This document shows, one piece after another, positions 1 to 6,890 of a stretch of 64,000 nucleotides of DNA (positions within the stretch are counted from its first letter, which is position 1; every line of letters begins with the position of its first letter). Origin of the DNA: Martinezella rhizogenes (GTDB taxonomy: Bacteria; Pseudomonadota; Alphaproteobacteria; Rhizobiales; Rhizobiaceae); contig NZ_SGNY01000008.1 in the NCBI RefSeq assembly GCF_007002745.1, positions 1 through 64,000 of the forward strand, given 5' to 3'. The notes below the pieces were generated by a model. The model searched no databases, was not told where the DNA came from, and saw only the letters and a list, made by a program, of their open reading frames with translations. The position numbers and the translations under genes are program-made.

Positions 1-127
1 CTGGTACATGGAAGGCAAGATCCAGATCGATCCGATGATCACACACGTGATGCCGCTCGAAGACATCAACAAGGGCTTCGAGCTGATGCACAAGGGTGAG
101 AGCATACGCGGTGTCGTGGTCTACTAG
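1..127 (+). CDS. adhC: Class III alcohol dehydrogenase (S-(hydroxymethyl)glutathione dehydrogenase), C-terminal end only
   Basis: The open frame begins at base 2 and gives the last 41 residues of a protein ending in [10 protein letters not shown]. The stretch [20 protein letters not shown] is the typical C-terminus of zinc-dependent class III alcohol dehydrogenases, which oxidise S-hydroxymethylglutathione to S-formylglutathione in the cytoplasm. The next gene, 64 bases downstream on the same strand, encodes the enzyme proposed to speed formation of that substrate, which supports the call. The N-terminal nine tenths lie outside the window. Confidence 0.85.
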   Translation, partial: WYMEGKIQIDPMITHVMPLEDINKGFELMHKGESIRGVVVY

Positions 128-191
128 GCGTGATGCCCCATGCAAGATAGCCGGCGCACTCCGCGCCGGCGAAAAAGGGAGGAACCTTATC

Positions 192-764
192 ATGACGATG
201 ATTGCCATTCATCCGACCGTCGACTCGGGCTATCGGCGCACCGATGCAGCCTTTTCAGGCGGAACACTGGTGTGTGCATGTGCATCCCGGCCGGTCAAAC
301 TGCGCGTTAAAGGTGACATTGCCCACAACCACGCCTGTGGTTGCACCAAATGCTGGAAACCGGAGGGCTCGCTGTTCTCGGTAGTCGCGGTTGCGCCGAC
401 CGAGAGTGTGGAGGTGTTGGAAAATGGCGACAAACTGGCTGTTGTCGATCCATCCGCGCTGATCCAGCGGCATGCCTGCACTCAATGCGGCGTCCACATG
501 TACGGCCCTGTGGAGCGTGATCATCCCTTCAAGGGATTGGCATTCATTCACCCTGAGCGGTTTGAGGAAAAGGGTTGGGCAGCACCGGGCTTCGCCGCCT
601 TCGTGTCATCCATCATTGAGGCGGGTTTTTCACCAGACAAGATGCCCGGAGTACGGGCCAAGCTGAAGGATAGCGGCCTTGAACCCTACGACTGCCTGTC
701 TCCCGCCCTGATGGACTACATCGCGACCTGGACGGCCAAAAAGAACGGCGTTCTGGCGAACTGA
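192..764 (+). CDS. gfa: Glutathione-dependent formaldehyde-activating enzyme (Gfa)
   Basis: This 190-residue protein belongs to the Gfa/CENP-V family, proposed to promote condensation of formaldehyde with glutathione to S-hydroxymethylglutathione. The zinc-binding cysteine groups of the family are visible: CACAS near residue 31, CGCTKC near residue 52 and CTQCGVH near residue 96. The length matches the family. An open frame extends upstream to base 96, but the ATG at 192 follows a strong AGGGAGGA ribosome site at about 176-183 and gives the normal N-terminus, so I chose it. It follows the class III alcohol dehydrogenase on the same strand, and the two probably form a formaldehyde-detoxification operon. 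Confidence 0.93.
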   Translation: MTMIAIHPTVDSGYRRTDAAFSGGTLVCACASRPVKLRVKGDIAHNHACGCTKCWKPEGSLFSVVAVAPTESVEVLENGDKLAVVDPSALIQRHACTQCGVHMYGPVERDHPFKGLAFIHPERFEEKGWAAPGFAAFVSSIIEAGFSPDKMPGVRAKLKDSGLEPYDCLSPALMDYIATWTAKKNGVLAN

Positions 765-822
765 CACGCAATCGGTTCACATTTCTCGGCGCCGCGCTTC
801 CAGAAAGCGCGGCGTTGCCATG

Positions 823-2244
823 TCAGCCGGTGACCTTGCCGGGGTTCAGGGTGTGTCCTGCGTCCATGGCGGCCTTGATCCGGGTCATCAGGGCAAATTT
901 TACGGGGTCGGTTGTCGCACGCAGCGCGCGAACGCGTTTGGAGCCGATGCCGTGCTCTGCCGAGAACGAGCCTCCCGATTGCGTCAGGTCACGGTAGAGA
1001 ACAGCTTCGACGGCGTCGGCCTTTTCAGGCGTCAGATCCGCACCCGCTGCGTTCAGGACGATATGAAGATTGCCGTCGGCAATATGCCCGAAAAGGTAGG
1101 GATCGAAGGTTGGATCGATTGACTGAAGTTCCGGTATGCAACGGGTCACATAAGCTTCGATGCGCGACAGTGGGACGGAGACGTCAAAAGACGGCGCGGC
1201 CGGATATCTGCGATAGATGAGGTCCGTATCTTCCCTGAGACGCCACAACTCCGCTTCCTGCGCCTGCGATGTTGCAACGACGGCAGACATCTCGGGATAG
1301 GTCTCATACAATTCCTCATATATCCGGCCAAGCTGCGTCTGCAGCTGTTCCTCGTCCCCTCCGCCAAGTGACATGATGAGATTGACGGGATAGTCGGGGC
1401 GATAGTCGGTCGCTGACCACAGATGCTCGCCCGATGTCAGGGAAAAAAACGAGTTCCAGATGGCTTCTGCCGCACGCATGTGGCCGTACTCGGCGCTTAA
1501 TCCGAGTTTGGTGGCCTGGAGAGCCGCTTCCACCGAGGGGAGCCCGAAAAGCGCCGTGGCCGTCGCTGCGGGAACGGGCTCCAGCTTGATCGCCGCCCTG
1601 GTGACGATGCCAAGCGTTCCCTCAGCCCCGATGAAGAGATGCTTGAGATCGTAGCCGGCAGCGTTTTTCACCACCCGTGTCAGGTCGGAATAAATCGAGC
1701 CATCCGGCAGGACGGCCTCCAGACCGAGGACGCGATGGCGCATCACCCCATAACGAAAAGCCGAAATCCCGCCGGCATTCGTCGAAACCATGCCGCCGAT
1801 CGTGGCGGAACCACGCGACGGCAGGTCGATGCCCGGCTCAAGTTGATATTCCGACGCGGCCGCCTGCAATGCCTGTAGCGTCACGCCCGCTTCAACGACA
1901 GCAACCCGCTCATCGGGATAAATCTCAACGATCCGATTGAGCCGGGTGGTGGAGACGACGATCTGACCGGGACTGGAAACACCGCCGCCGACAAGCCCGG
2001 TTCGACCGCCCTGCGGCACAACGGGAACGCCATGCGCAGCGGCGCTTCTGATGATGGAGGCGACCTCCTGTGTCGATGACGGGAAAGCCACGGCGTCCGC
2101 GCCGAAATTTGCGGGGGTTATGCCATAATCGAGATTGGCGATGGCATCCCCCTGTTTCAGGTGGGAAAGGCCGATGGTCGTTTCGATATCCCTGAGGAAG
2201 GCCACGGGCAAATCCCCTGTCGCATGGGCATTTTGCTTGATCAT
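823..2244 (-). CDS. FAD-binding oxidase of the GlcD / D-lactate / D-2-hydroxyglutarate dehydrogenase family
   Basis: 473 residues. The N-terminal half is a PCMH-type FAD-binding domain, with the pattern VPQGGRTGLVGGG near residues 77-89 and GGMVSTNAGG near 151-160. The C-terminal half is the FAD-oxidase C domain, ending in the family signature SAEHGIGSKR near residue 432 and a final LNPGK. Such enzymes oxidise D-2-hydroxyacids and pass electrons to the respiratory chain or an electron-transfer protein. The start overlaps the stop of the HisC-like gene in an ATGA at 2241-2244, so the two are translationally coupled. The substrate cannot be read from sequence. The aminotransferase partner suggests interconversion of an amino acid, 2-oxoacid and 2-hydroxyacid. 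Confidence 0.85.
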   Translation of the reverse strand: MIKQNAHATGDLPVAFLRDIETTIGLSHLKQGDAIANLDYGITPANFGADAVAFPSSTQEVASIIRSAAAHGVPVVPQGGRTGLVGGGVSSPGQIVVSTTRLNRIVEIYPDERVAVVEAGVTLQALQAAASEYQLEPGIDLPSRGSATIGGMVSTNAGGISAFRYGVMRHRVLGLEAVLPDGSIYSDLTRVVKNAAGYDLKHLFIGAEGTLGIVTRAAIKLEPVPAATATALFGLPSVEAALQATKLGLSAEYGHMRAAEAIWNSFFSLTSGEHLWSATDYRPDYPVNLIMSLGGGDEEQLQTQLGRIYEELYETYPEMSAVVATSQAQEAELWRLREDTDLIYRRYPAAPSFDVSVPLSRIEAYVTRCIPELQSIDPTFDPYLFGHIADGNLHIVLNAAGADLTPEKADAVEAVLYRDLTQSGGSFSAEHGIGSKRVRALRATTDPVKFALMTRIKAAMDAGHTLNPGKVTG

Positions 2245-3362
2245 GACGGGACGTCCGCCTCAAGCAGCTTTTCTTTCAGCAGGCGCAATGCGTCGAGAAA
2301 ACGATCGTTTTGCGCGGGCAGTCCAACGGTCACACGGATAAAGCTTGTAAATCCCGGTTCTTTCCAGGGCTTGACGATAACGCCATGCGACAGAAAATGA
2401 TCGAAAGCGATCGTGCTGTCGCAGCCGATGTCGATGAACAGAAAATTGGTCCGGGATTGCGGAACGAACAGGCCAAGCGATGTCATTGCCTCAGCCATGC
2501 GTCTGCGTTCCCCAATGACCTTCGCCACCGAACTGCGCATCCAGCCCTCGTCTTCAAGGGCGGCAACCGCTGCCAACTGTGCGGCGGCATTGACGTTGAA
2601 CGGTGTCTTTGCCGATGACATGGCCTGCGCCAGCCGCGCATCGGAGGCAACGGCATAACCCACGCGCAATCCAGCCAGCCCGTAGGCCTTGGAGAATGTT
2701 CGCAGCACGACATAGGAAATCGCGCTCTTCGCCAGGAGCTCGAGCCCGTCGGGCGTATTTTCGTCACAGAATTCGAAATACGCCTCATCAAAAACAAGCA
2801 ATGTCTTCTTCGGAACAGCCGCGATGAGGCGTGAGAGCTGATCCCGCTCCAGCGCTGGCCCGACCGGGTTTGAAGGCGAAGAGATGAAGAATATTGACGG
2901 TTTGTCTCGCAGGGCAATCGTCATCGCCTCAAGATCGAACCGCAGATCTTTCGTCATAGGTATCCTGACGATTTGCGCGCCGTTTGCTCTGGGCTCGATT
3001 TCATGGAGACCGAAGCCCGGCGTCATTGCCACCACGGTGGCAAACGGACGCAGAACCGCGCGGCAAACCGCAGCGATCATCTCTTCGGAGCCGTTTCCGA
3101 TGACAATTCGGTCGCCGTCAACGCCAAGCTTTTTACTCAGCGCGTCCCGCAGGATCACACAGGCGGGGTCCGCATAACGGGATGGATCAAGGCCGGCCAG
3201 CGCCGCGGCGACCTTTGGCGAACAGCCATAGGGGTTCTCGTTGCTGGCAAGCGCTGCAATATCGGTCAAACCCGTCTTGCTGCGCGCCACCGCAATGTTC
3301 ATCCCGGCATTATAGGGTGGGAGTTCTGCAACGTACGGATTGAGTCTGAGTGGTTCGACCAT
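2241..3362 (-). CDS. HisC-like class I/II aminotransferase
   Basis: 373 residues, a PLP-dependent fold-type I aminotransferase resembling histidinol-phosphate aminotransferase. The N-terminal SNENPYG motif lies near residue 40, and the PLP lysine is in TFSKAYGLAGLRVGYA near residue 223. Length is normal for HisC. The gene is not with other his genes. It sits between an iron-sulfur reductase and a GlcD-like oxidase, so it is more likely a paralogue acting on another amino acid (for example an aromatic one) than the biosynthetic HisC. It overlaps the downstream oxidase by four bases, and 42 bases separate it from the upstream reductase gene. Confidence 0.8.
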   Translation of the reverse strand: MVEPLRLNPYVAELPPYNAGMNIAVARSKTGLTDIAALASNENPYGCSPKVAAALAGLDPSRYADPACVILRDALSKKLGVDGDRIVIGNGSEEMIAAVCRAVLRPFATVVAMTPGFGLHEIEPRANGAQIVRIPMTKDLRFDLEAMTIALRDKPSIFFISSPSNPVGPALERDQLSRLIAAVPKKTLLVFDEAYFEFCDENTPDGLELLAKSAISYVVLRTFSKAYGLAGLRVGYAVASDARLAQAMSSAKTPFNVNAAAQLAAVAALEDEGWMRSSVAKVIGERRRMAEAMTSLGLFVPQSRTNFLFIDIGCDSTIAFDHFLSHGVIVKPWKEPGFTSFIRVTVGLPAQNDRFLDALRLLKEKLLEADVPS

Positions 3363-3404
3363 GAATTGTCTCGCTGATTTTGGATGGATGCTGGAAACTG
3401 GCTT

Positions 3405-4514
3405 TCAGAGGTCGAGCACGACCGAATTGACGGGTTTGGTACAACAGAGGAGAACCTGGCCGGCCGGCACGTCATCCAGCGGCTCTTCCACATATTCCAC
3501 GTCGCCGGAAACGAGGCCCTGAACGCAGCTTCCACAAACGCCAGCCCTGCATGAAAATGCAGGTTCGACACCCTGATTTTCCAGAAAACTCAGGATCGAT
3601 TCCGAGGCTGCATCCCACTCGAACCTGGCATTTGATTTTCCAAGGATGATCTCGATGCCGGTGCTTTTGGCCTCTTGCGGAGCGGCAGCGCTATTTGGGC
3701 TGGGATTTGCATCCGTCTTCGGCGGCGATGGTGAAAGCAGCGATGCGGGTCCGAAGAACTCATAGGCGATCTTGCTCTTTTCCAACCCGAGGGAAAGAAG
3801 CAGATCATACATCGCCTGCATGAAAGGCGGCGGGCCGCACATATAGACTTCATAGTCGTCCAGCGGCAGAAAAGACTGCAAGGTCTGGCGTGTGATGAAG
3901 CCGGTGGAATGGAACAGCCCCGCTTTCGCGTCTTCATCGGTCGGAAAGCGATAACAGGTGTGCACATGAACATTGTCGCGCTGTTCGGCGAGCGCCCGTA
4001 TTTCATCGCGTAGCGCGTGGGTGGCGGCCCCGTCGCAGGCATGCACGAACCAGACGGGTCGGTCGCTTTCCGCAACCAGTACCTTTAACATCGAAACGGT
4101 CGGCGTCAGCCCGACGCCACCGGATAGCAGAATGACCGGCCGCTGACTGGCCCTGTCGAGCTTGAAGGCGCCGCGTGGCCTGTCGATATGTACCACCATG
4201 CCTTCTTCGACCGTGTCATGCAGCCAGCACGACGCGATACCATCGGCCATATCCGGCGTCAGGGCCGCCTCCCGTTTGACGGTGATGCGATAAATCCCGA
4301 CGTCACCCGGTCCGGACGACACGGTGTAGTTCCGGATAAGCGGTTCCCCACCTTCGGGATTGGGTATCTGGATCGTGAGAAACTGGCCCGCTTCGAAAGG
4401 ACGCCAATCCTCTGGGTTGACGGGTGCGAGGTAAAAAGACGAGATCGTGGCGCTTTCTTGCTTTTTCATCTTTACCTTGAACGGCCGAAAGCGCGTATCT
4501 AGGGTATTCGCCAT
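3405..4514 (-). CDS. Ferredoxin-type flavin reductase (FAD/NAD domain plus C-terminal [2Fe-2S] domain)
   Basis: 369 residues in three parts. A flavin-binding barrel comes first, with the motif RNYTVSS near residue 71. An NAD(P)-binding domain follows, with LLSGGVGLTP near residue 135. Last is a plant-type [2Fe-2S] ferredoxin domain with the cluster pattern CRAGVCGSC and a final Cys in LLCC near the C-terminus. This is the architecture of reductases that supply electrons to Rieske or other oxygenases. The frame is open to 4622, but the ATG at 4514 has a GAGGACA ribosome site and gives the normal start MANTLDTR. No oxygenase gene is present nearby, so its electron acceptor is unknown. It is the first gene of the minus-strand operon 4514-823. 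Confidence 0.85.
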   Translation of the reverse strand: MANTLDTRFRPFKVKMKKQESATISSFYLAPVNPEDWRPFEAGQFLTIQIPNPEGGEPLIRNYTVSSGPGDVGIYRITVKREAALTPDMADGIASCWLHDTVEEGMVVHIDRPRGAFKLDRASQRPVILLSGGVGLTPTVSMLKVLVAESDRPVWFVHACDGAATHALRDEIRALAEQRDNVHVHTCYRFPTDEDAKAGLFHSTGFITRQTLQSFLPLDDYEVYMCGPPPFMQAMYDLLLSLGLEKSKIAYEFFGPASLLSPSPPKTDANPSPNSAAAPQEAKSTGIEIILGKSNARFEWDAASESILSFLENQGVEPAFSCRAGVCGSCVQGLVSGDVEYVEEPLDDVPAGQVLLCCTKPVNSVVLDL

Positions 4515-4776
4515 AATGTGCTTGTCCTCATGATTGCCGTGTCGGCGATCCGTAGGCGTCACCCTGGGGACTGCCCACGAGACCGATCGACAACGGCTGG
4601 ATTCAATCTTCAGAAGGCCCAAGGTTTTGGCGGGAGGCGCGAGCCCCTTAAGACTGTGTTTGCTGATTGGCCACGACCAATCTATCGTCCCACGCCGGAC
4701 CTCGATTTATCCCTCTGACAAAACTGATTATTTGCGCGGGCATAGGCAGAAACAATCCCGCCGGTCATGTGTTTTT

Positions 4777-4793
4777 GTTTAGAATAACTAAAC
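4777..4793. promoter_or_regulatory. Candidate operator dyad GTTTAG-N5-CTAAAC
   Basis: A perfect six-base inverted repeat, GTTTAG and CTAAAC, is separated by AATAA. It lies 263 bases upstream of the start of the minus-strand reductase gene. The arms resemble half of the rhizobial iron-control (Irr) box, but the spacing is two bases too short, so assignment to a regulator is open. Confidence 0.35.
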
Positions 4794-4998
4794 GAAAGAG
4801 CGGTGCGTCGTCCGATCTGGCAACGCACTGCCCGCTCACGTTCTGCGCCTTCGTGCCATAGACAGTGCAGCGGCGGGCCTTATCCCGAAACTTCTGGCTG
4901 ACCGCCTCGATCTCATTCTGACCGGGCCAGGCGTGGATGCAATCGGGTTGGAATTCAAAGCACTCCGATCAACATTGCGACAAAAACTGTGATTCTTG

Positions 4999-5012
4999 AT
5001 GATAATTGTCAT
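4999..5012. promoter_or_regulatory. Candidate Fur-like operator upstream of the iron-uptake sigma factor
   Basis: ATGATAATTGTCAT is a 14-base near-palindrome (one mismatched pair) lying about 110 bases before the sigma-factor start in an AT-rich stretch. Its left half, GATAAT, resembles a Fur-box unit. The location fits iron control of the has-like locus. Rhizobiales use RirA, Irr and Fur/Mur differently from enterics, so the regulator is uncertain. Confidence 0.35.
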
Positions 5013-5124
5013 GAAATATCTGTTCGGCTGACGGTTTGGGTGCTAGAGGTCTTTACCGGAAATCTGCGCTGCCAATCGGCGGCTTGCAGTTTCGTTGATC
5101 CTTGAAATTTCTCTCGGTTGAGAC

Positions 5125-5625
5125 ATGGGCATACGGGAAGATGACAAGCGTTATAACGCTTACGTCGCGCATAGGGTCGACCTGATCAAATACGCCACCC
5201 TCATTCTGGGGTCCCGGGCGGATGCGGAAGACGTTGTTCAGGAGGCATTCCTGAAATTCGTTCCGGAAGCCTCCGGCAATCCCTCCAACCTCAAATCCTA
5301 TCTCTTCCGCATCGTTCGCAACCTTGCCCTTGATAATCGCCGGCGCAGCCGGCAGGACCTGCGGGAGCGGCCGGATGACACGCCGTTCTGGGGTGTGCCG
5401 CAGGATCATGGTACGCCGGAGGAGCATGCGCTGTTCTGCGATGAAGTTCGGCAGATGCAGACGATTTTGGCCTCCCTGCCGGTTCAGGCACGTGTGGCAT
5501 TGGAAATGCACAGGTTCGGTGGTTACAATATGGAAGAGATCGCGCGTCACCTCGGGGTGTCCGTGGCCAGCGCTCACCGTCTGATCAAGGGCAGCATTGC
5601 CGCGATTACCAAAGAAATGAAGTAA
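5125..5625 (+). CDS. hasI: ECF RNA polymerase sigma factor, FecI/HasI type
   Basis: 166 residues. Sigma-70 region 2 covers about residues 8-75 (DAEDVVQEAFLKF near 34-46), and region 4 with its helix-turn-helix covers about 110-160 (MEEIARHLGVSVASAHRLI). The length is typical for FecI-like factors of cell-surface signalling systems. An anti-sigma gene and then a TonB receptor with an N-terminal signalling domain follow, so this factor should be released when the receptor binds its ligand and should then activate the receptor operon. ATG at 5125 is preceded by a weak ribosome site. The name hasI is given by gene order only. Confidence 0.88.
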   Translation: MGIREDDKRYNAYVAHRVDLIKYATLILGSRADAEDVVQEAFLKFVPEASGNPSNLKSYLFRIVRNLALDNRRRSRQDLRERPDDTPFWGVPQDHGTPEEHALFCDEVRQMQTILASLPVQARVALEMHRFGGYNMEEIARHLGVSVASAHRLIKGSIAAITKEMK

Positions 5626-5737
5626 AATTGCCCTGCTTGTCGCATCCCGTGAAAAAAATCGCTCTCTCAAACGTCTTTATAACAACGCGGAAGACGAGGC
5701 GGCACCTCCGCCTGCCCAAAGGAACTGGCCGGGTTCA

Positions 5738-6733
5738 ATGACCATTGATCCAGATAACAAAATAGAATTACCGGACGGGAAGGCGGAAGAAGCGGCCGAG
5801 TGGCTGCTCCGCCTCCAGGCAGGCGCAGTGGAACCGCGGCTGAAGGTAGAATTCGACCGATGGCTGGCAGCGTCTGCGGCAAACCGTCTTGCCTGGGAGC
5901 GGACCTGCAGGACGTGGCGCAACCTTGGTCTGGTAGAGCCGGAATTCAAGAACCTCTGGGAAGACGCGCCGCATTTGCCGGAAAAGGCTGTGAAACCGAT
6001 GTCGCGGCGACGTTGGTCCGGGCGGCATTATGCCGGTGCGGCGATGGCGGCGGCTGCTCTCTGTCTTGCCGTGCTGTTCGTCCCGGCATCTCTCGTCCGT
6101 ATCAAGGCCGATTATCAGACCACCACCGCTGAAAGCCGCACGATAACCCTCGATGATGGCAGCAGGGTACAGCTTGCGGCGGCGAGCGCGCTTTCCACGG
6201 ATTTCACCAATGGCCGCCGCACTGTGAAAGTGCTGAAGGGCGAAGCTTTCTTCGATGTCGTACCGGATACCACACGCCCCTTCACCGTGGAGGCGCAAAA
6301 CGTCACGGTTCAGGTGCTGGGCACGGCTTTCGACGTTGACCTCACGGATGGTGTAACGCAAGTCGCGCTTGCCCATGGTTCCGTGGAGGCCTCCTTCCGC
6401 AACGCACCGCCAACCCGGCTTGTGCCGGGCGAGATGCTGATTGTCGACGCTTCAGGTGCGATCCGGAAAGAAAATATTTCCGTCGAGGATATTGGCGGCT
6501 GGCGCAACGGCGAGCTCTACGTTGTGGACGCGACGATCGGTTCTGTGGTGGAACAGATCCAGCGTTACCATCCGGCGTGGCTGACAATGGCCGACAAGAC
6601 GCTTGCCGGGCAGCGGGTGACGGGTTTTTACGATCTACGCGACCCTGACCGCGCGCTGGAAGCTTTGGTGGAGCCCTATAAGGGTAAAGTTCACGCGATT
6701 GGCGATAGCGCCCGCATCATTACCCGCTTCTGA
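5738..6733 (+). CDS. hasS: FecR/HasS-type anti-sigma regulator
   Basis: 331 residues. An N-terminal cytoplasmic DUF4880-like segment lies at about residues 16-60 (AEEAAEWLLRLQ, FDRWLAASAANRLAWER). One transmembrane segment spans about 98-120, and the periplasmic FecR domain follows from about 128 with the motifs TITLDDGSRVQL and GEAFFDV. The C-terminal part resembles the domain that contacts the receptor's signalling domain. It should hold the sigma factor at the membrane and pass the signal from the outer-membrane receptor. The start has an AAAGGAAC ribosome site at 5718-5725. A 112-base gap separates it from the sigma gene. Its stop codon lies inside a tandem repeat (6728-6757). Confidence 0.88.
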   Translation: MTIDPDNKIELPDGKAEEAAEWLLRLQAGAVEPRLKVEFDRWLAASAANRLAWERTCRTWRNLGLVEPEFKNLWEDAPHLPEKAVKPMSRRRWSGRHYAGAAMAAAALCLAVLFVPASLVRIKADYQTTTAESRTITLDDGSRVQLAAASALSTDFTNGRRTVKVLKGEAFFDVVPDTTRPFTVEAQNVTVQVLGTAFDVDLTDGVTQVALAHGSVEASFRNAPPTRLVPGEMLIVDASGAIRKENISVEDIGGWRNGELYVVDATIGSVVEQIQRYHPAWLTMADKTLAGQRVTGFYDLRDPDRALEALVEPYKGKVHAIGDSARIITRF

Positions 6734-6757
6734 AACCTTCTGAAACCTTCTGAAACA
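6728..6757 (+). repeat. Three tandem copies of a 10-base unit over the anti-sigma stop codon
   Basis: TTCTGAAACC occurs twice, followed by TTCTGAAACA, head to tail with no spacing. The first copy contains the last codon and the TGA of the anti-sigma gene; the others run into the receptor leader. The 10-base period is close to one helical turn, so the array could serve as repeated contacts for a regulator, or it may simply be slippage. Confidence 0.8.
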
Positions 6758-6890
6758 AAAACGTATTTATTTTCAGTAATTTATAAAATTTCTTCCGAAA
6801 ACCTGAAAAAAATTGCCGAGGCAATCGTCTTTTTGTTGAGTAATCCGGTCAACATATGTCCGGAGTGAAAGACAGGAAGACAAAGCCAGC

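Larger units (their letters stand above)
4515..5124. other. 610-base divergent intergenic region with two candidate operators
   Basis: No convincing gene is seen here; open frames of 60-80 codons lack ribosome sites and recognisable products. The region separates the minus-strand reductase operon from the plus-strand iron-uptake sigma factor, so it must carry at least two promoters. It holds the dyads listed separately at 4777-4793 and 4999-5012, and the stretch 4980-5030 is clearly more AT-rich than its surroundings. Confidence 0.6.

Noticed and set aside
2241-3362. Calling this gene the histidine-biosynthesis hisC
   Set aside because: No other his genes are nearby and it is coupled to an FAD hydroxyacid oxidase, so a paralogue with another substrate is more likely.
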